Shown piece by piece: positions 1 through 7,301 of a stretch of DNA of 10,655 bases. A program made the position numbers and the translations under genes. Below the pieces are notes generated by a model. The model ran no database searches, was not told the origin of the DNA, and was given only the letters and a program-made list of their open reading frames with translations. Location of the stretch: positions 1-10,655 of the forward strand of contig DYZF01000278.1 in assembly GCA_020741375.1 (NCBI GenBank). The letters are read 5' to 3'. The stretch is from Tessaracoccus flavescens (GTDB taxonomy: Bacteria > Actinomycetota > Actinomycetes > Propionibacteriales > Propionibacteriaceae). Position 1 is the stretch's first letter; each line of letters begins with the position of its first letter.

Positions 1-314
1 CAGCCGTGGGCCAGTTCGTCGTCGGTGATCTGGTGGATGACCGCGGACTGGCCCACCTCGTGGCCGGGGTTGACGAGGAAGTTGACCGCACTGCCCATCG
101 GGATCCGGAGCCCGTCGACGTTGACCATGCCCACGGAGAGCACGTGGTCCGTGCCCGGGGTGAGCCCGGTGGTTTCAAAGTCGATGGCCAGCAGGGGAGC
201 CCGGTCCACCGGGGTGTTGCGCGCGGGCTGATCCGTGGTCAGGTATCGGCGCAGGCCGCCGTCGGGCACCTTGTCCGCGACCGATGAGTTGCTGCGCTTG
301 AACGGCCATTTCAT
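1..314 (-). CDS. 3'-5' exonuclease, DnaQ/DEDD superfamily (3' part off the window)
   Basis: Reading the minus strand from the ATG at 314 gives 104 residues that run off the left edge without a stop. The visible part is an N-terminal tail of about 40 residues followed by LLAIDFETTGLTPGTD (residues 41-56), the ExoI motif of the DEDD exonuclease superfamily. Its metal-binding Asp45 and Glu47 are present. Further on, IHQITDDEL (residues 93-101) matches the conserved stretch after the first strands of epsilon-type exonucleases. ExoII and ExoIII lie outside, so catalysis cannot be confirmed. The family removes nucleotides from 3' ends of DNA or RNA. The gene starts 10 bases after the DUF294 gene's stop, with GAGGCGG as ribosome site, so the two are almost certainly one transcript. 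DUF294 and epsilon-like exonuclease genes are known neighbours in other bacteria. It is more likely an accessory exonuclease than the replicative epsilon subunit. Confidence 0.85.
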   Translation of the reverse strand, partial: MKWPFKRSNSSVADKVPDGGLRRYLTTDQPARNTPVDRAPLLAIDFETTGLTPGTDHVLSVGMVNVDGLRIPMGSAVNFLVNPGHEVGQSAVIHQITDDELAHG

Positions 315-324
315 GACAGCCGCC

Positions 325-2148
325 TCACGAGATGTATTGCGTCTGGAACGCCACGAGCAGCGCGGACTGCGCCTTGCCGACGATGCTGAACGCTTCGCGG
401 AGGTTGCGCCGTTCGAATTCGGAGAGTTCCTCGGGATTGATGTAGTTGTTCGGTTCGTGCCCGACCGCGACCAATCCGCCTTGGTGCTGCAGCCGTCGGT
501 AACCCAAGTACTCGTGCGCGTCGAGCAGGTTCTCCACCTCGGCGCCGTGCTCCGCCGCCGCCAGCAGCCGTCCCCGGGTGGACACCTGCGGCAAGCCCCA
601 GCGCAGGGCGTAGATGCGCGCGATGTCGACGATGGGGTTGATACCGCCGAGCTTGATGTCCAGGCGGTCGCGGTGTTCGCCCTTCTTCTCGACGACGAAG
701 CCGCGGAGGAAGCCGATCGGCACCTCGGCGTCGTTGGCGTGCTTGGCCAGATGGCCGAGGAAGCGCGACGACGACGGTGCCGAGCGCAGCACGCGCTGCT
801 GGAGGGCCGTGAAGAGGGTTTGATCGCCATAGATGGGGCGCATGTCGAAGAAGATCGACGAGTTCAGCACGGCCTCCGACGTGGGCGCGCCCAGCCAGTT
901 GGAGAACTCCAACTGCCATTCGCTCAGCGGCTGCCGCCACGAGGGGTTGGTGGCCATCGCGTGGCCCTTGCAGCGGGGGAAGCCGCATTCCTCGAGCGAG
1001 GCCGTGATGAACTCGGCCAGATCCTCGAAGTACTGTGCGTGCTCGGGCTGGACGTCGTCGCTCAGGATCAGCGCGTGGTCCTGGTCTGAACCCAGCGCCT
1101 GCTCGTTGCGGGCCAGCGAGCCCAGAGCCACGAAGCAGTAGGGAACCGGGGGAGCGCCGAGCTTCGCCTCACCCATCTCGATCACGCGCTGGCACAGTGC
1201 CTCGGTGGTGCGGCTGACGATCCTGGTGATGTCTTCAGCGGTGGCGTCTTGCCGGAGCAGTCGGGCGACGAGCTTCGGCACTCGCTCCATGACGCGGGCC
1301 AAGCCGGCGATGTCGTCCTGCCGCGCCAGATCGCCGACGAGGTAGAGCGGGCTGGAGCGCTCGAGCCGCATGAGATCGCCCGAGGTGACCATGCCCAGCA
1401 CCTTTTCGCCGTCCATGACGGGGAGGTGGTGGATCTTGTTCTCCACCAACTTGAGCAGCACGTCGAGGGCCAAGGCATCCTTGTCGATGCGGAACGGATC
1501 GCGCGACATGGTTTCGGCCAGCGGTGAGCTGGGGGAGACGGAGCGGGCGACGACGCGACGCAGGTCGCGGTCTGTGAGGATGCCCACGAGCCGCTCGGCC
1601 TCGGTGACGAGGATCGCGGAGATGCGGTGCTCATCCATGGTTTGGGCGGCGTCGCCCACCGATGAATTCACGTCGATGGTGATGGGTTCGCGGGTGATCA
1701 TGTCGGAGACCGGCACCTGCAGGACGGGGCCGCCCTCGGGAACCGAGCGGGTGGCGTCGCTCAGGCGCGATTCGGTGAAGAAGCGGCGCACCTGTGGGTG
1801 GGCGACGAGTTCGCGCACCGTCTCCGGCGAGAAGGACCACAGCAGGGAGTCCTCGAGAGCCGTGAACGTGAAGCGGGAAGGGCGCTCCTCGATGATGGAG
1901 GACTGGCCGAAGCAGGTGCCCTTCTCGTCGTGATCCACCAGGTTGCCGTCGGCGTCGACGATCTCGATCGCGCCCGAGCGCACCAGATACATCGCCGTCG
2001 GTGCCGCGCCGGCGGACAGGACGACGTCGCCCCTCCGGACGTACTGGCCCACGGCTCGTTTGGCGAAACTGGCCACCTCGGCGGGCGGCAGCAGCGACCA
2101 CGGTTCGTAAGCGGAAAGAAACTGCGTCGTTTCAGCGAGCTCAGACAC
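325..2148 (-). CDS. cNMP-binding-like / CBS pair / DUF294 nucleotidyltransferase signalling protein
   Basis: A 607-residue protein with four regions. A Crp-like beta-barrel spans about residues 20-125. Two CBS motifs lie at about 148-200 and 210-262 (VSDMITREPITIDV, then ILTDRDLRR; MSRDPFRID, then MVTSGDLMRL). A DUF294 nucleotidyltransferase core spans about 330-400, with GSLARNEQALGSDQDHALIL at 343-362 carrying the G-S and D-x-D motif (Asp355, Asp357) of polymerase-beta-type transferases. A DUF294 C-terminal helical domain occupies about 440-590. The family resembles GlnD-like signalling transferases and is thought to link a small ligand, sensed by the barrel and CBS pair, to nucleotidyl transfer; the substrate is unknown. 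The barrel's phosphate loop reads CFGQSSIIEERPSR, with Gln where cAMP binders have Glu, so cAMP may not be the ligand. The start is GTG at 2148, with AAGGGGAT just upstream. The protein is cytoplasmic, with no membrane segments. The downstream exonuclease is in the same transcript. Confidence 0.9.
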   Translation of the reverse strand: MSELAETTQFLSAYEPWSLLPPAEVASFAKRAVGQYVRRGDVVLSAGAAPTAMYLVRSGAIEIVDADGNLVDHDEKGTCFGQSSIIEERPSRFTFTALEDSLLWSFSPETVRELVAHPQVRRFFTESRLSDATRSVPEGGPVLQVPVSDMITREPITIDVNSSVGDAAQTMDEHRISAILVTEAERLVGILTDRDLRRVVARSVSPSSPLAETMSRDPFRIDKDALALDVLLKLVENKIHHLPVMDGEKVLGMVTSGDLMRLERSSPLYLVGDLARQDDIAGLARVMERVPKLVARLLRQDATAEDITRIVSRTTEALCQRVIEMGEAKLGAPPVPYCFVALGSLARNEQALGSDQDHALILSDDVQPEHAQYFEDLAEFITASLEECGFPRCKGHAMATNPSWRQPLSEWQLEFSNWLGAPTSEAVLNSSIFFDMRPIYGDQTLFTALQQRVLRSAPSSSRFLGHLAKHANDAEVPIGFLRGFVVEKKGEHRDRLDIKLGGINPIVDIARIYALRWGLPQVSTRGRLLAAAEHGAEVENLLDAHEYLGYRRLQHQGGLVAVGHEPNNYINPEELSEFERRNLREAFSIVGKAQSALLVAFQTQYIS

Positions 2149-2180
2149 GGCGGATCCCCTTTGATCGTCGATGTGTGCCT

Positions 2181-2186
2181 AGCGTA
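2181..2186 (-). promoter_or_regulatory. Candidate -10 element for the DUF294 gene
   Basis: On the minus strand the hexamer TACGCT fits the TAnnnT pattern of sigma-70-type -10 boxes. It lies about 32 bases before the GTG start, giving a predicted short leader of roughly 25 bases. I see no good -35 box 16-18 bases upstream, where the sequence is very GC-rich. This call rests on the hexamer and its position only. Confidence 0.3.
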
Positions 2187-2293
2187 CCGGGGGAGTGCGC
2201 GCCGCGGAGCCTCGCGTGGGGACGAGGCAGCGATGTGACGGCCTCCTGCGCCGGAGCGTGCCACCCCCGTCCACGCGCTCGGGCGTGTCGTGA

Positions 2294-2305
2294 TCAGGTA
2301 CCTGA
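2294..2305. repeat. Perfect 12-bp palindrome upstream of the rpsJ promoter (possible operator)
   Basis: TCAGGTACCTGA is a perfect dyad ending 9 bases before the candidate -35 hexamer of rpsJ. The half-site TCAGGT recurs at 2345-2350, just after the candidate -10. A dimeric regulator could bind here, but no known regulator is recognised by this sequence as far as I can tell. Confidence 0.4.
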
Positions 2306-2314
2306 CCCCCGATT

Positions 2315-2342
2315 TTGCATGCGCCGCCGGCCGTGCCAGAAT
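2315..2342 (+). promoter_or_regulatory. Candidate promoter of the S10 operon
   Basis: TTGCAT at 2315-2320 and CAGAAT at 2337-2342 are separated by 16 bases. The -10 keeps the second A and final T of TAnnnT/TATAAT; the -35 keeps TTG. Transcription would begin near 2349, leaving a leader of about 210 bases before rpsJ. No better-matching pair stands out in this intergenic region, but the match is modest. Confidence 0.35.
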
Positions 2343-2430
2343 AGTCAGGTTGCTCCGCGAGGGGTTCGGGTCTTTTCGGGCCCAGAATCACTCAAGATGA
2401 GGTCGAGCAGACGCCCAAGCGCGAGATGTG

Positions 2431-2516
2431 GCCTTCGAAAGAAGGCGATCTTACCTTGCGGCTGAGGGCGCGACACTCCCGACCTCGGGGGTCGGAGTGA
2501 CAAGGGGTTTTACCCC
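2431..2516 (+). promoter_or_regulatory. Structured 5' leader of the S10 operon (three hairpins)
   Basis: Three hairpins lie between the predicted transcription start and rpsJ. The first is GCCTTC-GAAA-GAAGGC at 2431-2446, a 6-bp stem closed by a GNRA tetraloop. The second is CACTCC(C)GACC with GGTCGGAGTG at 2474-2499, 10 pairs with one bulged C and a 5-base loop. The third is GGGG-TTTTA-CCCC at 2504-2516. In E. coli, L4 represses its own operon through an S10 leader. I do not recognise this leader as that element, so an autoregulatory role is an inference from position and structure. Confidence 0.45.
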
Positions 2517-2559
2517 GCAGGAACTTGAAATTTCCAAAGGGCTAGAAGTAAGGAACGAC

Positions 2560-2871
2560 GTGGCTGGACAAAAGATCCGCATCAGGCTGCGGGCGTATGA
2601 CCATGAGGTCATCGACAGCTCGGCGCGCAAGATCGTCGACACCGTGACTCGCACGGGTGCCAAGGTGGCCGGCCCGGTGCCGCTGCCAACCGAGAAGAAC
2701 GTGTTCTGTGTGATCCGTTCACCCCATAAGTACAAGGACAGCCGCGAGCACTTTGAGATGCGCACGCACAAGCGTCTGATCGACATCCTCGACCCCACGC
2801 CGAAGACTGTTGATTCGCTGATGCGCCTCGATCTGCCTGCGGGTGTCGACATCGAGATCAAGCTTCCGTGA
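2560..2871 (+). CDS. rpsJ: 30S ribosomal protein S10
   Basis: The 103-residue product has the full S10 signature: [20 protein letters not shown] near the N-terminus, [20 protein letters not shown] in the middle, and the RTHKRLIDI segment. S10 sits in the head of the 30S subunit and, as NusE, also joins transcription antitermination complexes with NusB. The start is GTG at 2560, with AAGGA 5 bases upstream; translation from here gives the normal family length, whereas the upstream in-frame GTG at 2428 would add 44 unrelated residues. It is the first gene of the S10 operon. Its stop lies just before rplC, and the GAGG ribosome site of rplC overlaps the stop. Confidence 0.97.
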   Translation: MAGQKIRIRLRAYDHEVIDSSARKIVDTVTRTGAKVAGPVPLPTEKNVFCVIRSPHKYKDSREHFEMRTHKRLIDILDPTPKTVDSLMRLDLPAGVDIEIKLP

Positions 2872-2882
2872 GGTCTGTGAAG

Positions 2883-3536
2883 ATGAACGAACGAATTGTG
2901 AAGGGCATCCTGGGCACCAAGCTCGGCATGACCCAGCTCTGGGACGAGAACAACAAGATCGTCCCCGTCACCGTGATCCAGGCTGGCCCGTGCGTTGTCA
3001 CGCAGGTCCGCACCCCCGAGGTTGACGGCTACAACGCTGTCCAGCTCGGTTTCGGCGCCGTCAAGGCCAAGAAGGTCACCAAGCCGGAGGCCGGGCACTT
3101 CGCCAAGGCCGACGTCACCCCCCGCAAGCACCTCGTTGAGCTGCGCACCGCTAACGCCTCCGAGTTCGAGCTCGGCCAGGAGCTGACCGCCGAAGTCTTC
3201 GCCGATGGCGACGTCGTCGACGTGACCGGCACCTCCAAGGGCAAGGGCACCGCCGGTGTCATGAAGCGTCACGGCTTCCACGGCCTCCGCGCCTCGCACG
3301 GTGTGCACCGCAAGCACCGTTCCCCCGGTTCCATCGGTGGCTGCGCGACCCCCGGTCGCGTGTTCAAGGGCCTCCGCATGGCTGGCCGCATGGGCAACGA
3401 GAAGATCACTGTCCAGAACCTCCAGATCCACGCCGTCGACGCTGAGCGCGGCCTGCTGCTCGTCCGCGGTGCGGTCCCGGGCAACAACGGCTCGCTCGTC
3501 GTCGTCCGGAGCGCAGCTAAGAAGGGTGCTATCTGA
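2883..3536 (+). CDS. rplC: 50S ribosomal protein L3
   Basis: The 217-residue product starts [21 protein letters not shown] after MNERI and carries the L3 core motifs [16 protein letters not shown] and [14 protein letters not shown], which reach the peptidyl-transferase centre. L3 is an early assembly protein of the 50S subunit that binds the 3' end of 23S rRNA. I chose the ATG at 2883 because it matches family length and has GTGAGG 9 bases upstream; an in-frame GTG at 2868 overlaps the rpsJ stop and would add five residues. The gene ends in TGA, whose last base is the first base of the rplD ATG, so rplC and rplD are probably translationally coupled. Confidence 0.95.
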   Translation: MNERIVKGILGTKLGMTQLWDENNKIVPVTVIQAGPCVVTQVRTPEVDGYNAVQLGFGAVKAKKVTKPEAGHFAKADVTPRKHLVELRTANASEFELGQELTAEVFADGDVVDVTGTSKGKGTAGVMKRHGFHGLRASHGVHRKHRSPGSIGGCATPGRVFKGLRMAGRMGNEKITVQNLQIHAVDAERGLLLVRGAVPGNNGSLVVVRSAAKKGAI

Positions 3537-4579
3537 TGAGCGACCTGACCGTTGACGTCGTCGACGCCAAGGGCAAGAAGGCCGGCAAGGCCGAGCTTCC
3601 CGAGGCTCTGTTCGACGCGCAGACCAACATCCCGCTGATCCACCAGGTTGTCGTCGCGCAGCTCGCTGCCGCCCGTCAGGGCACCCACGACACCAAGACC
3701 CGTGGCGAAGTCCGCGGCGGTGGCATCAAGCCGTGGCGCCAGAAGGGCACCGGCCGTGCACGTCACGGCTCGCGTCGCTCGCCGATCTGGACCGGCGGTG
3801 GCACTGTCCACGGCCCGACGCCGCGTGACTACTCCCAGCGCACCCCCAAGAAGATGATTGCGGCCGCTCTCCGTGGCGCCCTGTCGGACCGCGCCCGTGA
3901 GGGCCAGGTCTTCGTCATCTCGGAGATCGTCGCTGGCGACAAGCCCTCCACCAAGGCCGCTCTGGCCGCGCTCACCGCTGTTGCCGGTGACGTGAGCAAG
4001 GTGCTCGTCGTGCTGGATCGCTTCGAGGACGTCGCGTGGCTGTCGCTGCGCAACGCCGCCGACGTGCACGCCCTGGCCGTTGACCAGCTCAACACCTACG
4101 ACGTGCTCGCCAACGACAAGATCGTCTTCACCTCGGCTGCTCTGGCCGCGTTCGTCGCGGGCCCCGCCTCCGGCAAGTCCGCCAAGGCCGTCGCCACCTC
4201 GTCCGAGGCCGACGCCGAAGAGGCTGTTGTCAAGGCTGCTCCGGCCGCCAAGGCTCCCGCCGCCAAGGAAGAGGCTCCGGCCAAGCTCAAGGCTGCCCCG
4301 AAGGCTGAGCAGGAGAAGGCCGCCGAGGCTGCTCCCGCCAAGCTCGCCGAGGTCTCCGATGAGGCCGACGCCGAGCCCGTCGATGGCGTCTACCGCGGCG
4401 AGAAGCCGCCGGCTGGCTACGACATCAAGGGCAACGAGGATTCGGGCAAGTACCACACGCCTGACTCGCCGTGGTACGGCCGCACCATCGCCGAGGTGTG
4501 GTTCAACTCCACCGAGGCTGCTGAGGCTGCTGGCTTCGTCGCGGCCGTCGCACCGAAGTCTGAGGAGGACGACAAGTGA
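3536..4579 (+). CDS. rplD: 50S ribosomal protein L4 with long C-terminal extension
   Basis: Residues 1 to about 207 are a complete L4. They include the extended loop [20 protein letters not shown] (57-76) that lines the peptide exit tunnel, and the C-terminal fold ending [11 protein letters not shown]4 helps assemble the 50S subunit and in E. coli also represses the S10 operon. The product is 347 residues, against about 205-220 for typical L4. Residues 208-292 are a low-complexity Ala/Lys/Pro/Glu linker. Residues 293-347 form a small separate domain with [18 protein letters not shown] and [18 protein letters not shown]. No frameshift or stop separates the parts, and codon use stays the same throughout, so the extension appears genuine. 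The ATG at 3536 overlaps the rplC stop; GAAGGG lies 9 bases upstream. The acidic tail codons (GAGGAGGACGAC) also supply the ribosome site for rplW. Confidence 0.95.
   Translation: MSDLTVDVVDAKGKKAGKAELPEALFDAQTNIPLIHQVVVAQLAAARQGTHDTKTRGEVRGGGIKPWRQKGTGRARHGSRRSPIWTGGGTVHGPTPRDYSQRTPKKMIAAALRGALSDRAREGQVFVISEIVAGDKPSTKAALAALTAVAGDVSKVLVVLDRFEDVAWLSLRNAADVHALAVDQLNTYDVLANDKIVFTSAALAAFVAGPASGKSAKAVATSSEADAEEAVVKAAPAAKAPAAKEEAPAKLKAAPKAEQEKAAEAAPAKLAEVSDEADAEPVDGVYRGEKPPAGYDIKGNEDSGKYHTPDSPWYGRTIAEVWFNSTEAAEAAGFVAAVAPKSEEDDK
4157..4576 (+). other. L4 extension: AKPE-rich linker plus small C-terminal domain
   Basis: The linker (about 4157-4411) contains repeated Ala-Pro-Ala-Lys-type units such as [18 protein letters not shown], so it is probably disordered and mixed in charge. 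The terminal domain (about 4412-4576) has the pattern IKGN-x5-YHTPxSxWY-x4-AEVWF-x5-EAAGF. This matches a short motif that I recall from actinobacterial proteins, including the ends of some ribosomal proteins, and that I believe is labelled a 'sunset' domain in some databases. It resembles the YHxPxCxxY motif attached to some nucleases, but with Ser (311) in place of Cys, so metal binding looks unlikely. Function is unknown; the family name is from memory and unverified. Confidence 0.7.
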
Positions 4580-4887
4580 GCACCGCGCTGAAGATCCGCG
4601 ACCACCGCGACGTGATTCTGCGTCCCGTGGTGAGCGAGAAGAGCTACAACCTGCTCGACGACGGCAAGTACACGTTCATCGTCGCGCCGGAGGCCAACAA
4701 GACCGAGATCAAGATCGCCATCGAGGCCATCTTCGACGTCAAGGTCACCTCCGTGAACACCATCAACCGTCAGGGCAAGCGCCGTCGGACCCGCTACGGG
4801 TACGGCAAGAAGGTCGACACCAAGCGTGCGATCATCACTGTCGCTGAGGGCCAGAGCATCGACATCTTCGGAGGCCCGGTCAACTGA
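4576..4887 (+). CDS. rplW: 50S ribosomal protein L23
   Basis: The 103-residue product has the L23 features [21 protein letters not shown] near the start, the [22 protein letters not shown] helix-strand segment, and a basic loop [14 protein letters not shown]23 lies at the exit of the peptide tunnel, where trigger factor and the signal recognition particle dock. The start is GTG at 4576 in a GTGA overlap with the rplD stop, and GAGGAGG inside the rplD tail codons serves as ribosome site, so translation is probably coupled to L4. It is followed by 33 bases before rplB. Confidence 0.96.
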   Translation: MSTALKIRDHRDVILRPVVSEKSYNLLDDGKYTFIVAPEANKTEIKIAIEAIFDVKVTSVNTINRQGKRRRTRYGYGKKVDTKRAIITVAEGQSIDIFGGPVN

Positions 4888-4920
4888 CCGGCGAGCCGCT
4901 GAGAGAAGGAACGAACACTC

Positions 4921-5757
4921 ATGGGTATCCGTAAGTACAAGCCGACTACGCCGGGCCGTCGTGGCTCCAGCGTGTCCGACTTCGTTGAACTCACGCGCTC
5001 GACTCCGGAGAAGTCTCTCCTGGTGTCGAAGCCGAAGACCGGCGGTCGCAACAACACCGGACGCATCACCACGCGTCACATCGGTGGCGGCCACAAGCAG
5101 GCCTACCGCATCATCGACTTCAAGCGCTACGACAAGGACGGCGTGCCGGCCAAGGTCGCTCACATCGAGTACGACCCGAACCGCACCGCTCGGATCGCGT
5201 TGCTGCACTACTTCGATGGCGAGAAGCGCTACATCATCGCCCCCAACGGCCTGACCCAGGGCACTGTGGTCTCGGCCGGCGAAGGCTCCGACATCAAGCC
5301 GGGTAACAACCTCGAGCTGCGTCAGATCCCCGTCGGTACGACCGTCCACGCCGTGGAACTGCGTCCCGGTGGCGGTGCGAAGCTCGGCCGTTCGGCCGGC
5401 GCTTCGATCCAGCTGGTCGCTCGTGAAGGCAAGTACGCCACCCTGCGCATGCCCTCGGGCGAAATGCGCATGGTCGACGTCCGCTGCCGCGCAACCATCG
5501 GCACTGTCGGCAACGCCGAGCAGTCCAACATCAACTGGGGCAAGGCCGGCCGCAACCGCTGGAAGGGCATCCGCCCGACCGTCCGCGGTGTCGTGATGAA
5601 CCCCGTCGACCACCCGCACGGTGGTGGCGAGGGCCGCACGTCCGGTGGTCGTCACCCCGTGTCGCCGTGGGGCAAGCCTGAGGGCCGTACCCGCGACAAG
5701 AACAAGGCGAGCAACCGTCTTATCGTCCGTCGTCGCAAGACCGGCAAGAAGCGCTGA
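4921..5757 (+). CDS. rplB: 50S ribosomal protein L2
   Basis: At 278 residues this is the normal L2 length. It shows the RNA-binding OB and SH3-like domains, with [19 protein letters not shown] at 42-60. It ends with the conserved [20 protein letters not shown] segment (226-244), which includes the histidine near the peptidyl-transferase centre that corresponds to E. coli His229 (here His231). L2 is needed for subunit association and peptidyl transfer. The ATG at 4921 is preceded by AGAAGGA at 10 bases. The gene ends in tandem stops TGA TAG, and rpsS follows after 18 bases. Confidence 0.97.
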   Translation: MGIRKYKPTTPGRRGSSVSDFVELTRSTPEKSLLVSKPKTGGRNNTGRITTRHIGGGHKQAYRIIDFKRYDKDGVPAKVAHIEYDPNRTARIALLHYFDGEKRYIIAPNGLTQGTVVSAGEGSDIKPGNNLELRQIPVGTTVHAVELRPGGGAKLGRSAGASIQLVAREGKYATLRMPSGEMRMVDVRCRATIGTVGNAEQSNINWGKAGRNRWKGIRPTVRGVVMNPVDHPHGGGEGRTSGGRHPVSPWGKPEGRTRDKNKASNRLIVRRRKTGKKR

Positions 5758-5775
5758 TAGGGAGCCTGAGGAACA

Positions 5776-6057
5776 ATGCCACGCAGCCTGAAGAAGGGCC
5801 CCTTCGTCGACGACCACCTGTTCAAGAAGGTGGAAGTTCAGAACGAAAAGGGCACCAAGAACGTCATCCGCACCTGGTCGCGCCGCTCGATGATCATCCC
5901 CGACATGCTGGGGCACACCATCGCGGTGCACGACGGTCGCAAGCATGTCCCGGTGTTCGTCACCGAGTCCATGATCGGTCACAAGCTGGGCGAGTTCGCT
6001 CCGACGCGTACCTTCAAGGGTCACGTGAAGGACGACAAGAAGGCCCGCCGCCGCTGA
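5776..6057 (+). CDS. rpsS: 30S ribosomal protein S19
   Basis: The 93-residue product begins [18 protein letters not shown] after Met and carries the S19 signature [21 protein letters not shown]19 forms a complex with S13 in the 30S head near the A site. The start ATG has GAGGAACA just upstream. Length and sequence are ordinary for the family, and the basic tail KDDKKARRR is complete. There are 27 bases before rplV. Confidence 0.97.
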   Translation: MPRSLKKGPFVDDHLFKKVEVQNEKGTKNVIRTWSRRSMIIPDMLGHTIAVHDGRKHVPVFVTESMIGHKLGEFAPTRTFKGHVKDDKKARRR

Positions 6058-6084
6058 GGCGCGAGATAAGGAACTGATTCAACT

Positions 6085-6486
6085 ATGAGCAACGAGAACG
6101 GCAACAGCCGTCGTCGCGAGGCCCTCCTGGGCGATCGCGACGGCTCGTACGCCATCGCGCGTCACGTCCGCATGAGCCCCACAAAGGTTCGTCGCGTCAT
6201 CGACCTCGTCCGCGGCATGGACGTCAAGGACGCCCTTGTCGCCCTCAAGTTCGCCCCGCAGGCCGCTTCCGAGCCGGTCTACAAGGTCGTGGCCTCGGCC
6301 GTGGCCAACGCGGAGACGGCAGAGGGCATGCGCGCTGATGACCTGTACATCTCCAAGGCGTTCGTCGACGAGGGTGTCACCCTCCGACGGATCCGCCCCA
6401 GGGCCAAGGGATCGGCCAGCCGCATCCTGAAGCGCGGCTCGCACATCACCGTGGTCGTCGAACCTCGCGAGACGAAGGGAGCCTGA
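6085..6486 (+). CDS. rplV: 50S ribosomal protein L22
   Basis: The 133-residue product has a short polar N-terminal tail (about 20 residues, common in actinobacterial L22). The L22 core follows: [20 protein letters not shown], then the long beta-hairpin [20 protein letters not shown] that reaches into the exit tunnel, where macrolide-resistance changes map in other species. The hairpin looks wild-type in outline, with no insertion or deletion that I can see. The ATG at 6085 has AAGGAA about 11 bases upstream. rpsC starts 3 bases after the stop codon. Confidence 0.96.
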   Translation: MSNENGNSRRREALLGDRDGSYAIARHVRMSPTKVRRVIDLVRGMDVKDALVALKFAPQAASEPVYKVVASAVANAETAEGMRADDLYISKAFVDEGVTLRRIRPRAKGSASRILKRGSHITVVVEPRETKGA

Positions 6487-6488
6487 CA

Positions 6489-7298
6489 ATGGGCCAGAAG
6501 ATCAACCCGAACGGCTTCCGCCTCGGCATCACCACCGACCACACCTCTCGTTGGTACAGCGACAAGCAGTACTCGGAGTATGTCGGTGAGGATGTCAAGA
6601 TCCGTGAGTACCTGACCAAGACCCTCGAGCGCGCAGGCATCTCGTCCATCGAGATCGAGCGTCGCTCCGAGCGCGTGACCATCTTCCTGCACGCCGCCCG
6701 CCCGGGCATCGTCATCGGCCGCAACGGCGCCGAGGCGGAGCGCGTCCCCGCCGAGCTCGAGAAGCTCACCGGCAAGCAGGTTCAGCTGAACATCCTCGAG
6801 GTCAAGAACCCCGAGATCGACGCTCAGCTGGTCGCCCAGGGCATCGCCGAGCAGCTCGGCGCCCGTGTCGCCTTCCGTCGCGCCATGCGCAAGGCCCAGC
6901 AGACCGCCATGCGTGCGGGCGCAAAGGGTATCCGCATCAAGTGCTCCGGTCGTCTCGGCGGCGCCGAGATGTCGCGCTCCGAGGGTTACCGCGATGGCCA
7001 GGTGCCGCTGCACACCCTCCGCGCCGACATCGACTACGGCTTCTACGAGGCCCGCACCACCTTCGGCCGCATCGGCGTCAAGGTGTGGATCTACAAGGGA
7101 GACGTGGCAGGCACCCGCGCCGAGCGTGCAGCCCAGAAGGCCGCCCGCAACAACGCGCCGTCCGGTCGTCAGCGTCCGGGCCGTCGTCCGGCCCGCGGCG
7201 ACCGTGGAGATCGTCCCGAGCGCGGCGGTCGCCGTCGCGCCGACGCAGCCCAGGCCGAGGCCCCGGCTGCGCCCGCAACTGAGAACGCAGGAGCATAA
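6489..7298 (+). CDS. rpsC: 30S ribosomal protein S3
   Basis: The 269-residue product begins [17 protein letters not shown], the S3 start. It has a type II KH domain with the GxxG loop [12 protein letters not shown] (about 74-85), then [15 protein letters not shown] and the C-terminal domain [15 protein letters not shown] through [15 protein letters not shown]3 lines the mRNA entry channel. Residues 211-269 form an Arg/Gly-rich, then Ala-rich tail, as is usual in actinobacteria. Two positions differ from the typical KH sequence: Asn79 (often Arg) in GxxG, and Pro87, where relatives usually have Arg in a helix. AAGGGAG lies 7 bases before the ATG. The stop TAA precedes rplP by 3 bases. Confidence 0.96.
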   Translation: MGQKINPNGFRLGITTDHTSRWYSDKQYSEYVGEDVKIREYLTKTLERAGISSIEIERRSERVTIFLHAARPGIVIGRNGAEAERVPAELEKLTGKQVQLNILEVKNPEIDAQLVAQGIAEQLGARVAFRRAMRKAQQTAMRAGAKGIRIKCSGRLGGAEMSRSEGYRDGQVPLHTLRADIDYGFYEARTTFGRIGVKVWIYKGDVAGTRAERAAQKAARNNAPSGRQRPGRRPARGDRGDRPERGGRRRADAAQAEAPAAPATENAGA

Positions 7299-7301
7299 GT
7301 C

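Larger units (their letters stand above)
2149..2559. other. Divergent regulatory region between the DUF294 gene and rpsJ
   Basis: These 411 bases hold no convincing gene. They separate the leftward DUF294 gene from the rightward S10 operon. They contain a candidate -10 for the left gene, a 12-bp palindrome, a candidate promoter for rpsJ and a structured leader, each listed separately. The rpsJ frame is open back to a GTG at 2428, but the S10 protein family starts at 2560. The str-operon genes (rpsG, fusA, tuf), which precede rpsJ in many bacteria, are absent here. Confidence 0.75.

Noticed and set aside
2209..2228. GCCTCG / CGAGGC inverted repeat with an 8-base loop
   Set aside because: A 6-bp match in very GC-rich sequence is expected by chance, and it is not positioned at any promoter or gene end.
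2474..2510. Transcription attenuator (terminator) in the rpsJ leader
   Set aside because: The hairpin at 2474-2499 is followed by ACAAGGGG before a run of only four T, so it does not look like a working intrinsic terminator. It is kept only as a leader hairpin.
2428..2559. N-terminal extension of S10 from an upstream in-frame GTG
   Set aside because: S10 family length and the well-placed AAGGA fix the start at 2560, and the extension would be translated through the leader hairpins.
2868..2882. Earlier GTG start for L3 overlapping the rpsJ stop
   Set aside because: The GTGAGG there is better explained as the ribosome site for the ATG at 2883, which gives the usual L3 length and N-terminus.
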